Below are positions 39,481 through 51,958 of a stretch of 64,000 bases of DNA, piece by piece. This DNA is from Metopolophium dirhodum (Eukaryota > Arthropoda > Insecta > Hemiptera > Aphididae): positions 31,348,447 through 31,412,446 of the forward strand of contig NC_083564.1 of NCBI RefSeq assembly GCF_019925205.1. The letters run 5' to 3'. The notes below the pieces were generated by a model. The model was not told where the DNA came from, ran no database searches, and worked only from the letters and a program-made list of their open reading frames with translations. Position numbers and translations under genes: made by a program. Numbering within the stretch: the stretch's first letter is position 1; every line of letters begins with the position of its first letter.

Positions 39481-42400
39481 TTAAAGCGCGCCGAAAAAAA
39501 TAATATATATATATATAAACACCAACATCAAACGATATATATACATAATTCTATGTGCTTACACCGGAATCGCCATTATGGTAATTGGATTTTGTTTTTG
39601 TTTTTTTCTCCTCCACGGAATCGTGTTTTACCTTTTTACAAAAACAATAAAACAAAAAAGAAATAACGGCAAATCGCGTGCGGTTCGTGTGCAGTTCTGT
39701 TGTATAGGTACCTACTTGCAGACGGCAGCGATCTATATATTATTATAATATGAACATAATATAATACTCGCGCAATAATGATCGTCGTCGTCGAACTATT
39801 ATATATAGGCACGCGTGTCCCGTAAATTATTTACGTGTACAAGACTAATATATTATATTATTATATCTCGTGCGATCGAGTTCGTTGGATTTATAAAGAT
39901 TTATAATAATATGCGAAACTGCAGCTCTATACGCATTACGTATTATAATATAGGTATTTATTATAATCTATACGATGTAGTGGGCACCACATACACTTAC
40001 GGTTCGCGTAAACACCGGCAGGCATATACAGGCTAGCACAACGAACGCGATCATTACGAAATTATTGTTTTCGATCGTGGAATAATAAAAAAAAAGTATA
40101 AAACTGTATAATACTATGATTGTTGAATGTTAAGTATTTTATATTCACACTAAAATGATTTAATGTGAATACAAATGAGCGGTGATGAAATAATAATGTA
40201 CGTATCATGCGTTAATCAAATATATATACCGTTCAAAACTTATGTTACGATTTCTGCGAACGATTGAACACATTAATCTCATCTAATTCTCGAGTGGGTT
40301 TTATTACGAACATTATATATCATATACATATTATATTTAAACGTATCACCTTATAATTGAAAACGAACTGCATACCAGCTATTTATACTTTAAGTTTCCG
40401 CCAAGTTTTCGGCACGCAATATATCTCATTACCTAGTTGATGTCGTTGCCGTTGTTATTTATTATAGTGATATAGGTGCACAATATTTTTGACAACTATG
40501 CATGAATATAGGTATGATACACATTACATTATGTGTTATTTATATTATATTTTTGTGTTTTTAAAACTCTATACAACCGTTGACTAAGGTTTTATTTATG
40601 CGTACACTACAGTACACGTCTTCTCATAAAGTAATTAACGTTTCGAAAAAAAAAAATGAAATGTTTATTGTAATATATTATTGGGGACATATTTTTTATC
40701 GGAATGAAAACATTTTTACCGCCCTAATTGATTCGTTGGCCGGCGCGGACTCATCTGGCTTCGCGCCCGATTTTCAATTATCATTATATTATTGTTGTTG
40801 AAAATAATATTTATTTTTCTTATAAATATAACCACGGTTGCAGTATAGCCGTACATACATTTCGTCAAGACTCTCTCTCGAGAGACGTAACTATCTCTAT
40901 ATAAAAGAGTTTTTCAAAAGTTAAAGAAACCTGGCACAGTTGTTGCTATTCTCGATAATCTAGCCACGCGTTACTATGTTATATGTTCGTAGATACGTTT
41001 TTTCTTTTCGGTTTCGCGACACGCAACGTATTATTATTACATTGAGTTGTTAGACAAAAAAAAAAAATTGTGCCATATCAATTTGCGGAATTCCGAGCGA
41101 AATTCTCCCCCGCGGTGAAACCGCTATAGCCGGTACCTACCTATATATACAACATAATTCGAGGTGGCGTGTAAGTTCCGATTTGTGCGCAAGCTCGGTT
41201 CATTACACTAATGGTAAAATGTCGAAACGTGAGCATATTAGCAGACCGCGTGCAATCGTCATGTGCCCGATAGGAGCGATCGCGTCAAGGGTGGTGCACT
41301 GGTGCCACTGGTGGTAGACGGTGTAGTGTAGTGGTTCGTCTGCACCGGGTTTCCTATTTATCGGTGTACGTTTTATCGAATTAATAATTATTGGAGTCTG
41401 CTGCTGGCGGGAAGTATACAAAAAAAAAACCGACTCACAATAGACTCGGCCAAACCGATTGTTAAACTGCAGTATAATAATATAATCGAGTTATATATTA
41501 ATAATAAATAATGACGACGATTTTGAAACAATATATTATTATAATATTGCCGATGAGATTATTACAACTGCGTAGTACCTATTATATTAATATAAATCAT
41601 ATGAGTATGTCATAATAGAAAGACGGAATCGGGGTGGATACCTCCGCGCGATTTCCCGAAAAGAAAAATGAAAATCGATATCGCGAAAAAACGGTATTGT
41701 ACTATTATTGTACACGCACGTGTATAGGATACAATTTCGTGTTGTACGGATATCAATAATCCACGTGACAGAAATATCAGCGGAAGACCTCTAAAATATA
41801 TATTATATATAGGTTAGGTACGAAAACATTTTATGTCGATTTAACAATATCCTAATGGGATATTTTTCTTTTCAGCCTTTTTCTATTAGCGACGCCGTGT
41901 AGGTAGTATTACATTCATTCGTGATATTTATTATACCGTGTTCGACTCGTATATTATAAATAAAAAATACATCGATAGCTGATTTGATCGGTTCCCAACA
42001 TTATTTGTGTGTGCAATTTAACTATAGGTACCATGTTTATTGCAACCGATATTATATTATTAATCATAAAAAAAATATAATATAGGTAATTGTTTAATCA
42101 ATTCGTCCTTAAACTATTTTGTTTGGAATTTTTGAATAACTACAACAAGTAAGTGTCTAAAGTGTAAACACTCAAATTAAAATATCATACTTACATGTTT
42201 ATTGATTATCTTCTTTGAACAGTCAAGTGTTAAAGTAGACATTATACCTATATAGATGTTAAAGCATATATGTCAAAATCAAAGTCTAAGTATTCGTATT
42301 ATTAAATTTTAAAACTGACGTTAAATTACGTAATCCGAGAAAATTGTCGTGCCCCCCCCCCCCCCGGGTGTGAAACATTAAACGCTATCCCCTCTCCCAA

Positions 42401-44316
42401 GGTAAAGCGCCTTGTAAAACTATTAATATTAGCGTATATTCGTTTAACAATACATTATCATAATAATAACGTATAGGTGGGTGTAACCGCGATATAACAA
42501 GAGCACCTCTGTTGTAGTACTCCTAGGTATACACTCATTACTTATACATTATTAAATTACTGCTGAATGCTGATTTCGATTCGGTTACATATAATATTGT
42601 ATATAACTGCAGCGGTGCGGTACGCGCGAAACGACGATTATTATAATGATATATTATAGGTACCTACCTACCTACCTATATATTATTTACGCTTGCGGTG
42701 CTACAGTGCATGACATGTAGAGCAATTCACTTTGCTTTTTAAATATTTTATTAACGAGACCCTATTAAACACTCTATACAATGCCGCCGCTGCTACCGGT
42801 CCGTATAACGAATTCAGAACGATATTGTGACGCGGTTATTTTGATTAATATTTTGTTTTCGTTTAAAAATAATATATACTTGTCGTGGTCGAAAAAACGG
42901 TATTCGCAATTTCGTCGTTCCATGTATAGGTTTGCTTAATACATTGAGCGTGAGTATGTGCACACAATATTACAATGCTGGTAACGTTTTATTGGTACCT
43001 ATATACGTCATTATTCAAACGCGGTGTACAAGTGAATTAAAAGAGATTGCTTTAATACGCCGTGTACAATATTATGATAATTTATTATAATTTAATAGGA
43101 CCCGGTGTAGCGTATACGATATTATATACGATCAGGTGATAATTATATACTTAGTAGTTTCAGATATAGCCATGATATTGGTATGTAATATTATAAGTGA
43201 GTTATGACGGCAATTTATTATAATACGATTTACTATAATATAATATTATTCAAATGTTATCGATAAATACTTTGAACTATCAAAACGAAAAAAAATTAAT
43301 GACCAACCCATTTCAATAGTGTCTCACCGTTAAACCGTTTATTATGTAATTACAACGTACAAATTAATTTATAAAATATGTAATTATGCTATTTGTATTT
43401 TGTACTACCGCTAATTATTATAATTTATATATTATATACTATTAATAAAAGATTAGGTATCTTTGTTTTATAGAAACAAATTAAATACAATTAACGGCGG
43501 CAGTGAATGGTATTAAAAATTGTAATTTCATTATATTAATTAACTTCTTTTTAATATTGGTTTAAATTTAAATTTTTAATTAATTTGTGTTCGTTATAGC
43601 AGCGTCGATGAGTCGACATCATAATATTATTATACTGTAACACGACACTAATCTATACGATTTAAGCAGAAAACAGATTTTATTTACGAATTGTTTATTC
43701 TTTCAATTTACATTTCAATTCCAAACTTTGAATTGTAACTATAATATAGGTAGTAATAAAATAAAATATATAGAGAAAAAAAAACTTAAGAATTGCTAAA
43801 TCACTTTAATGGGGTTTGCTAATTTATTTGCTTACATTTTTTTTAGTTCTCAATTAAATCAAATGTAAAATTATAATTTATGCGTGAATATAGTTTTAAT
43901 TCGTGTATTTACCTTATGTATGCATAAACGATTGTTTATAAAATTGTATTATTTTTATATTGTACAAAATATTTAATATTATATAGTATAATAGGTACCT
44001 AGTTAGGTATGTCCTGAAAACTAAGTTAAATTATACAATACTTGCGAAACTTGAAATTAAATATTCCAGAGTCTTTGACTCAAACTATTTAATTTTTTTT
44101 TTTTATTATTTTAGGACCGTGTCCACGTAGGAAACATAATAACAAAAAAAAATATTCGTATAAAAAAAATTATGATCTTAGATAAATTAGCTTTGTAATT
44201 TTATACTGGGAAATGTTTTGAATTGCAAATAACACTTGTGGACGTCTTTGTGAGTTATGGGGTCTACACTCTACATACATATATATATATATATTATTGT
44301 AAACGCGCGCATATTA

Positions 44317-44349
<33 letters not shown>

Positions 44350-47300
44350 AGACAAGGCCTCGTATATATAAATATAAAAGAATAGATGGTAAAAAAGTTT
44401 GCAGTGGTATTTTTTTACGAACCCATAACGGTCCAGTTGCAGCAGTAAGGGTGTTTACAAATGAGCACGAAACGAACATGCTTTCGTGCAAAAATAAAGA
44501 GCGATTCGATCGAAAAGCCTAAAAAGAATAAAACGCCGACCCCATTTGTCAGACGGAATTAATTTTTATAGCTCCTTCCAGCTGAATATTAAGAAGTATT
44601 GGTATTGCATATCGAAATCTATCATATACTTACCTTTATCTACGGTCGACAATTATCGATCGTCACTTTGTATCTTATATGATATAATATTATGCACGAT
44701 AAACATAATAAAGTATGTAATTAAATAATGTTTAGATTATAGGTACCTACACCATACCTTTTTATATTTATATGGTGATGATTATGATATGTTATGCACA
44801 TTTTACGATAATTTTTCCAGAAGGAAACAACTTTTTTACACAGTATTAAAGTAAAAATAATTCTAAAAATAATAATATACTAAATAGGTATTATTTGATA
44901 TAACAAATAATACTTTATAAAAAGTATTTAATATGAACCGTAAACACCGCTGTGCATGGTTAATTTATTTATTTTACAAACATCTGCAGTTTTAAGTTAC
45001 TATATTAGGTTTAGCTATTTTTTCTCCATAAAATGTTTATTTTTAATTTTTATATACGACGAAGGTACTTATATATTCTAATCAAGTGGAAATGTGGAAT
45101 ATACCTATCTGCTGTATTTTTTTTTCATTAATTATATTCAAAAAAGATTCCTTATTAATAGGTTAATGTACTGTTGAATTTGTTATAATATAGTGTTATT
45201 ATCCTTAGTTATAATAACTATACTTAATGTTATAACTATTTTTTATTATTATGATAATAAATTAATTACACGATGCCGTTTACTTATTGTTACATCTATT
45301 TACAATTTATTATCTATTATCACTGGAATGGAAAAAAAACGAGCAAAGTACCTACTATTTTTTTATGTGATTTCAAAGTATAAATTGATTTAAGCTCCAT
45401 TTGTCAGATCTCTATTATTTACACAAAGGAAAATTTAAAAGAAATACAAGACGTGTTCTCTTCTTCGATTGCCATTTTACATTTAAATAGTTTCGTCTCG
45501 TGAAATCGATATAGGCGTGACAAAAACAGTACAAATGTTTGTTTCTGACAGAAAAGTATTCGGAAAAATTGCTTGTTGCGATTCATTGCGTTTTGTTTGT
45601 GTAAAATCGAATGGAAAATAATGAAGAATCGAAAACTTTTGTAAAACCTTTCATATTGACTGCACTCGGTGCATTTTATTATATTATTTGTATGCGTTGT
45701 TTGTGGATTTATAATATAAAAACGAAGGAGTGAAACCGTTTTAATTAGCTGGTATAATAATGGCGCCGCGTAATTCGTTTTTCCTATAATAAGGGATGAA
45801 TGCGCTGATTTTGCACATTCAAACGGATGTCCAATCCAGACCATTAGCTGAATTTTTTACGAACGAACTGTGTTAGGACTTTTTTTTATAATTATTGAAC
45901 GAACAACATTTACTAAATAAATACGGGAGGTATAGTTTAGGACAACAATACCCACGACCTACCTATATCAAGGCGGGTCCAGGGATTTTTTTTATAAATT
46001 AGCGATGAGTGGGACGTAATGATGATAATATGTTAAATCAAAGATCGCAGATAACAAAAATTAAATAAACTATAAACATATTATTTTCAATATAGAAGGT
46101 ATTATAATATGCAATGTTATTAATTATAATTGTTTATTCTACATACGATTGGTAGTTAAATTTAAAGAACGAAGTCGAGTTTCCGAGATTTATCGGACTG
46201 CTGCATTCTTTACTGGGTTACTCATAATATAGTCAATCCATATTAATAGTCGAGTTAGTACGTCTATATCATGTAATAAAGTCGATAAGTCATATTAGGT
46301 CTCTCCCCCCAAACTATTTAATAAATCCTATATGACCTCCGTCCCACGAGCTGCAATACTCTTGTCATGTTCATAATATAATAATAAATTAATATATATT
46401 GATATAATGTAGCAGTATGCGGCTTGCATTTACTTTTATAATAATAATTGTAGTGCCGGTGACCGGCTGATGTCGCACCCGCGCGTATCCTCTTCGAAAG
46501 GCGTATATTATTACATGTCGTTGGAAATAAGATAATGACATCTCCTGTTTAGCGCGTACGTGATTGTTTGTAAATTTTAAAAAAAATGTCGACCTTCGAG
46601 GGTGGCGTAAACGTGTATAATGTGCATAATATATACTGAGAGGTGTCGGTTTAATATACATATATAATATAGGTGTTCACTCGGATTTGAATAATGCAAT
46701 ACGCTGTTTTAGTCCATTCCGCGTGCTTGTGTATTATTATAATACACTCTATGTTCCACGTTATGTTTGCCCTATACCACTGACAGCATATATAAGAGGC
46801 TATATATGCACTTCGCGAAAACGTTTTCGGTATTATATGACGTGCATAATGCATACCTACATTATTATATTGTATAGCTGCACTCGATATCAAACAATAC
46901 GTGTCCCGTTTGGCACAATCAGAAGGGACGAAATAATCATATCTAAATCATACGCGCAGAGTAAAAAAAATTATATACATAATATAATATTTATTATTGT
47001 CACGTAAATAATATATATAATACGCGAGGAAAACTCAACAAACATATCAGTGTGCACCGTGCAGGTATACCGCGTCGAGTGTCATTGAACATATTATAGT
47101 TGGTGGTTCATACCTATATACCTATCGTGGTATTTCGCAATAATTTCATCGTGTGTCGTGATATTTATTATTGTAACCATTTTAGGTCTATTTATTCGTG
47201 TGAAATGCATTAAAATGTATTCAAAATTATCTATACGAATTGCATATTGTACCAATAACACACATACATCATACTATACATCCAATAATTATCCAATAAT

Positions 47301-47689
47301 TATACATAATATTCTCAAATTTAATTGAACATAATATATAATAAATACATTATATACTCTTTGATGTATTTATTTTTATGTATATAACGGTATAATGTCT
47401 ATACGACGGTGGTATATATTCTAGGAATATAATGCGCGAATGTAGACTGTATAATATTGGGTGTTACCTTAAATTGATATAATATCATGTCTTGTTAACT
47501 CGACATAAATTCAAGCTTATACTTATATATTATTATTAAGTTCTGGGTTTTTCGCTTATTTTTCTAGACCTATCTTAACAATGTGACGTATAAAAACTAA
47601 GATCCTTGGTCAAATAGTAAAAATCCTAATTTGTATTTACGTTTAGGGGTGCATCCACCCTGTATGGCTTGTGGTAAAAAACGATTTTA
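39481..47689. other. A+T-rich intron-like DNA before the homeobox exon
   Basis: No exon, RNA gene or clear transposon was recognised. The interval holds a C run at 42353, a (CTAC)n run near 42661, a TG run near 44319 and a minus-strand frame of 141 codons at 45419-45844 with no recognisable domain. TATATAAAAG near 40898 is a TATA-like word without other support. Confidence 0.5.
44319..44346. repeat. (TG)n microsatellite
   Basis: A run of about 14 TG units preceded by (TA)n at about 44279-44294. Confidence 0.92.
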
Positions 47690-47712
47690 ACAGTTTTTCG
47701 TCTTGTCAACAG
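47690..47712 (+). promoter_or_regulatory. 3' splice acceptor of the homeobox exon
   Basis: A pyrimidine-rich tract (AGTTTTTCGTCTTGTCAACAG) ends at the AG of 47711-47712, directly before the VKIWF codons. Translating upstream of it gives no homeodomain residues, so the coding frame must be joined here by splicing in phase 0. This fixes the exon start. Confidence 0.88.
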
Positions 47713-48069
47713 GTGAAGATCTGGTTCCAGAACAGACGGACAAAGTGGAAAAAACACGACACCGTGACGACGACGGAATCCGCGGACCCGGCCACGGCTG
47801 CGGCCGCGGCGTCGGCGGGACTCGGCGGCGGCGGCGGACTGGCCAAGTGTTCGCCGAAGGCCGCGGCCGGCGCCAAATTTCTCAGCGAGGGCGATGACCA
47901 CTCGTCGCTGGAAGACTCGGAGAGCTGCTACAGCAGCGTGGACGCGGCTGAGTCCAAAGTGGTCACGGCCAGGACGCCCGAGTCGCTGCCGCCCACGTCT
48001 CCGGCCACGGACAACGAGACAGCGGCCACAGCCACTACGACGACCGCCATGGCCAGGGCGCCCAGTTAG
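47713..48069 (+). CDS. Terminal exon of an NK-like homeobox transcription factor gene (NK7.1- or NK1/slouch-type)
   Basis: The exon opens with VKIWFQNRRTKWKKHD, which is homeodomain residues 45-60: the recognition helix with W48, F49, Q50, N51 and R53 intact. The product should be a nuclear sequence-specific DNA-binding regulator of development. The exon begins after a CAG acceptor in phase 0, at the 44/45 homeodomain intron shared by many NKL genes. It encodes 118 residues and ends at TAG. The 102-residue tail is Ala/Gly-rich, then acidic and Ser-rich (EGDDHSSLEDSESCYSS), then Thr/Pro/Ala-rich and probably disordered. The exon is far more G+C-rich than its flanks, as expected for coding sequence. 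T54-K-W-K-K58 fits NK1 and NK7 families; the following HDTVTTTESAD resembles NK7.1 rather than the NPG that I recall after the slouch homeodomain. That choice is from memory and uncertain. Homeodomain residues 1-44 are not visible in the window. No ATG belongs to this exon. Confidence 0.93.
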   Translation: MKIWFQNRRTKWKKHDTVTTTESADPATAAAAASAGLGGGGGLAKCSPKAAAGAKFLSEGDDHSSLEDSESCYSSVDAAESKVVTARTPESLPPTSPATDNETAATATTTTAMARAPS

Positions 48070-48125
48070 AGGGTTAAATCCCAATCCGTTTTCTTAAAAA
48101 ATACTATAAAATATGATAATGATCA

Positions 48126-48165
48126 AATAAACGAACGGACGATCGCTGTTGGATAATATAATATT
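48126..48165 (+). terminator. Polyadenylation signal and likely 3' end of the homeobox mRNA
   Basis: A canonical AATAAA lies at 48126-48131, 57 bases after the stop codon. A T/GT-rich stretch follows at about 48167-48196, as expected of a downstream element, so cleavage probably falls near 48145-48160. Longer 3' ends are possible: other AATAAA words occur near 49673 and 50051. The T-rich stretch ends in TTTTTTTAG (to 48197) and could be mistaken for a splice acceptor. Confidence 0.6.
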
Positions 48166-48363
48166 ATTGTGTTTGTTTTTCGTTTTTGTTTTTTTAGACG
48201 CGCGCGGTGTGTGTATAATAATAATAATATTTATATTTGTTATAAAAAATAATGATAATCGTAATTTATTGTTATTATTAAAATTGTCGGCGTGTAGTAA
48301 AAAATTAATAGTAAAAAAAAAACATAAAAAAACGACTCGGGAAAAAACATAAAAATGATTTGA

Positions 48364-48397
<34 letters not shown>

Positions 48398-48862
48398 GAT
48401 GTAATATCGCTATACTATTATGCATAATATTATTATTATTATATATATATTTTTTTCATTAGATATACCTAACACTTAGTAGTATATGACACGTGCAAAA
48501 TATGTATACCGCGTGATCACGACAGTGATATATATATAATTGTACATTTCCTTTTCCCGACTTTTAGCATAATATTTTGCGTTAAAACGAGACACGCGGA
48601 CGACCCACGCGCTGTACCCTGTATACCTATTATTAATTACATAATAATATTACATCGGCGTGTCGTCTGCAAACCGTTTTTGGCTAATACTTTCGCACTG
48701 TTCGTTGTTATATTATTATTATTGTGTATTTCGACTATTTCGAGTGTATAATACTAAAACGATTGAAGAAAGACGCGTGTATTCATTTTTTTCTGTGCTA
48801 TACGCGCGATTGTATTTTGTTACAATATAATGTTTATTATAATATTAAAAACGTTGCACGCG
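48166..48862. other. Region just beyond the homeobox gene
   Basis: A+T-rich sequence with an (ATT)n run at about 48366-48397. It could be an extended 3' UTR if the first polyadenylation site is skipped; no coding region is seen. Confidence 0.5.
48366..48397. repeat. (ATT)n microsatellite
   Basis: About ten uninterrupted ATT units, 300 bases after the homeobox stop codon. Confidence 0.93.
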
Positions 48863-49171
48863 CAGGGCCGTATTTGTGATATTTTTACCTCACGTTTAAG
48901 ACTACAAATAAGTACGCCCAAAATAATGAAAGGGGGGGGGGGGCACTTCAAAAAAAAAAAAAAGAAAATAATTCGTTGAAAATATTATATACTTACACGT
49001 TGATTAAAAATATAAATATATTTTACAATCACTATGGTTGTTATCGAAAACGAAAATGATTGATATTATTTTGTCGCGATGCGGATATAATATAGTAAAG
49101 AAAATAACAATAATAGGCGAAATAACCAAATATTTTCATAGGTAAATCATACCCCCTCAAATACGGCTCTG
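48863..49171. mobile_element. hAT-like short element with CAGGGCCGTATTTG ends
   Basis: CAGGGCCGTATTTG at 48863 and CAAATACGGCTCTG ending at 49171 are inverted ends with one mismatch, about 310 bp apart. CAG...CTG ends of this kind are usual for hAT elements. No 8-bp duplication survives at the edges, so the assignment rests on the termini only. It contains a G11 run at 48931 and no transposase. Confidence 0.6.
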
Positions 49172-50437
49172 GTTTGTTGTGTTGAATTTTTCTTTCCTCG
49201 TTTTGTACATAACATAATATTATTATAAACATAATATTATTATAAATCGTTCTATTGACGTTAGATGACCCGCGCACGAGAGGTGGTCTAATTTTTTGAT
49301 TGGCTGTCCCCGACAGAACGACACATTTCACGTCTGTTTGCGGGAATTTTTCGGTTTTTCTTTCATTCCGCGACTCGAGAAATGCAAACTTTAATTATTA
49401 CAAACATCGTGATTTCTTCTTCTCCGTTCGAGTATTACCTACCTACCTACCTCTACCTCTCTCTCTATCATTACGGCTGTATGCTCTCTAAACTAATATT
49501 TTATCGCTGTACGTTATCAATATTATTATTATTATTATTATAAATATTTTTATTGTTTGTATCTATCGTCTTAAATCTATCATGTGTTTGTTTTTATGTA
49601 GGTAATAATGTGTAAAAAAAACATATTTTTTATGTAACGCCCTCCTCGGCGGACGAACTTACTGTACTGAATAATAAATAAAAAAAAATGTACTGTCTTT
49701 AGGACCTAAACAGCAATCGATTATACGTTAAAATATTTTTGAATATTAATATAATAATATAATATTAATTAAACAGAACTTCTCGCGATACTTTTCCTGA
49801 ATTATTACCACGATAATTACGTGCCCGTGATTATTAATTGTACATCTATGCACGCTGCACGCGCATCCGTGTGTTTATTATATATTATTATGTATTGTGT
49901 ATAGAATGTGTATTGTGTACAGTACCTCCATAATAATATTATTATGTACCGCCTTCAACGGATATTTGTGTATAAAAATCGAACGTGTATAATATTTATG
50001 AAGATTTATTTTCAGTGTGTTATATGTTATTTTTTTTAAAAAACCAACATAATAAATGTGAAAGGAGAATATTAAGATATTATTTGCGTTTTTGTGTTTT
50101 CAATGTATTTACAAATTAAGTATTGATATTATCGTCGAATAATATTGTTTTTTTTATTGCTCCACGCGTAAGAACGAAATAAGAAAGTTAGGTGGGTACG
50201 TATTTCGGTCACTCAAGCGACACCTGTTGTTCAAATAATATGCGTGCTACAGAACGTGTGATATACTGAGACGCCATCTAGTTTACGTTCCATTGTCGTT
50301 TTACGATCTTGGAAAATACCCACATTGGACCCACAACAATAATGACTTTATGAGTTATAAGTATTTTTATTCAATTTAGTATGAAGTAACAATTTGTAAA
50401 CAATTACTTTAATTTTTTAGACTTCAGGTGCATTATC
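49172..50437. other. A+T-rich intergenic DNA, possible alternative 3' ends
   Basis: AATAAA words followed by A runs occur near 49673 and 50051. A CTAC/CTCT simple repeat is at 49437-49466. Nothing else was recognised. The start of an inverted repeat pair (50344-50407 with 61267-61326) lies at the right edge. Confidence 0.5.
50344..50407 (+). repeat. Repeat segment with inverted partner at 61267-61326
   Basis: The sequence with ATTCAATTTAGTATGAAGTA is nearly the reverse complement of 61267-61326 (TACTTCATACTAAATTGAAT). It probably belongs to the same repeat family as 50438-50795. Confidence 0.75.
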
Positions 50438-50795
50438 AACAAAATAAATTTTAAGAAAAATTGTATAAATTATGATTTTAGTTTATCTTTGTTTGTGTGT
50501 TGACTGCTTAATGTATAAAACAAAGATATAATTATATAAATATAAAATCACTTACATTCAACGTAATTTATATGCCAGTTATAGTTCACAATTCGCAGAT
50601 CAACCAGTATGTACCTACGACCGTACGACGTAATTAGCACACAACTTGTATTGTTATCAGGCGCTTCTTTTTTAAATCTATTTAAAGACAAGATTCAAGC
50701 CAGGATTTCTAAAAAGGGGAGGGGGGCAATAAAAATATTAATTAATATAATAAGTACAATTTCTATCGCTACATTGTCTTAATTACATATCATAC
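50438..50795 (+). repeat. Dispersed repeat, copy 1 (partner at 60070-60455)
   Basis: About 350 bases match 60070-60455 in the same orientation. Shared blocks include GTATAAATTATGATT, CATTCAACGTAATTT, AGCACACAACTTGTATT, GGGCGCTTCTTTT/CAGGCGCTTCTTTT, CCAGGATTTCTAAAA and AATATAATAAGTACAATTTCTA. To its right, GGCTACGCCACTG at 50914-50926 is a typical hAT terminus in inverted orientation, so the right part may belong to a hAT-derived element. Confidence 0.8.
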
Positions 50796-51517
50796 ATATT
50801 ATCATAGATACTGACGTACACATATATTATATACTTGTCTATGGAGTATGGAGGTACTAATATAAAATCAATTAAAACAACCACGGTCGATGGTGAGGGA
50901 GCATGGCTCCTCTGGCTACGCCACTGATGGTAAGATAACGTCACTACATTTATAATAAAATATATTATAGTAAGGTGTCTACTACCGTTATAATTCATTA
51001 ATATTTTACATACTCATAACTCACTTAAAAATTAAAATATCGTAAAAATCAACGAGAGACCACATATTATAATGTTCTTACCTAAAAGTTTGATAATAGG
51101 TCGATTTACTCTAATAACAAAACTAACTGCACTGAGCACACTATTGAAACTGGTGAACGAAAATTTGTTATGTCGAACGTGTGTAAGATAGAGACAACAT
51201 ATATGCGCCGGTGCGACGTCCTCTTTATGTCTAAAAACATGTTACGTATATGAGTGAAAAAAAATACGAGGAATTTGTAAAATCGTAGGATAATTGTTGA
51301 AAAATTTGACAATTTTAAGTTAAAACATTTGCTCGTTGTCATTCAGTCAATATTGGTTTTAGAGCCATGGTAAAGAGGTCAAAATGACTAATCGGTCTAT
51401 CCGAATTTGATATTTAAAACACTTATTGTCATTTAAAAATAGCAATTTGTGTTGCGCATGCGCACACAAAAAATATAACAATTTGAAAATTATCAAAAAT
51501 GTGTATTTACTTATTCC
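50796..51517. other. A+T-rich intergenic DNA with a hAT-like terminus
   Basis: CGCCACTG ends at 50926; the rest holds no recognised feature. Minus-strand frames here are short. Confidence 0.45.
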
Positions 51518-51958
51518 TTAAGGGGATTCAATACCGTGATTTTCTGTTTTTGTCTAACACACACGCGACATAGGATTTTAGACTAGTTTTTTGCCATTCA
51601 TACCAATTGATCTAATGCAGCGATAAGAATTCTAAAAACAGATTTGAATTTGTCGTCAAATCTACTTGAAATCGACTTTCCCACATTTTTGATTTTTTGA
51701 TTTTAACTTCTCCAAAATTAAAATACGACAATTTTTAAATATTTTTTTTTAATATGACATTTATAGGAATTTGGGGAATAATATCAAACATGTGGGAAAG
51801 TCGATCACAAGTAGACTTGACGACAAATTCAAATCTGTTTTCAGAATTCTTATTGCTTCAATAGATCAATTCGAATGTTTGGCAAAAAACACATCTAAAA
51901 TACTATGTCGCGCATGTGTTAGACAAAAACAGAAAATCACGGTACCGAATCCCCTTAA
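51518..51958. mobile_element. Foldback element with 169-bp inverted arms flanked by TTAA
   Basis: The left arm 51518-51686 starts TTAAGGGGATTC and ends TTTCCCACAT. The right arm 51790-51958 starts ATGTGGGAAAG and ends GAATCCCCTTAA. The arms are 169 bases each, nearly complementary with scattered mismatches, around a loop of about 103 bases. TTAA at both edges agrees with the TTAA target of piggyBac-type transposons, but could simply be part of the arms. No coding capacity. The open frame at 51771-52001 is a by-product. Confidence 0.85.

Larger units (their letters stand above)
1..47712 (+). other. Probable giant intron or upstream region of the homeobox gene
   Basis: No exon coding for homeodomain residues 1-44 was recognised on the + strand anywhere upstream of the acceptor, although the gene requires one. 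The simplest reading is that most or all of this interval is a single very long intron, as is common for developmental homeobox genes, with 5' exons outside the window. Small 5' exons without recognisable domains could still be hidden here. Discrete insertions and CpG-rich islands within it are listed separately. Confidence 0.5.

Noticed and set aside
45419..45844. 141-codon minus-strand frame
   Set aside because: No domain or motif recognised; it could be chance, so it is mentioned only within the region note.
47671..47712. ATG at 47671 as start of the homeobox protein
   Set aside because: The 14 codons before 47713 are intronic: a splice acceptor ends at 47712 and the homeodomain would otherwise be missing its first 44 residues.
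47626..48084. 152-codon minus-strand frame opposite the homeobox exon
   Set aside because: It is the antisense shadow of the G+C-rich exon and is Arg/Gly-rich without a domain.
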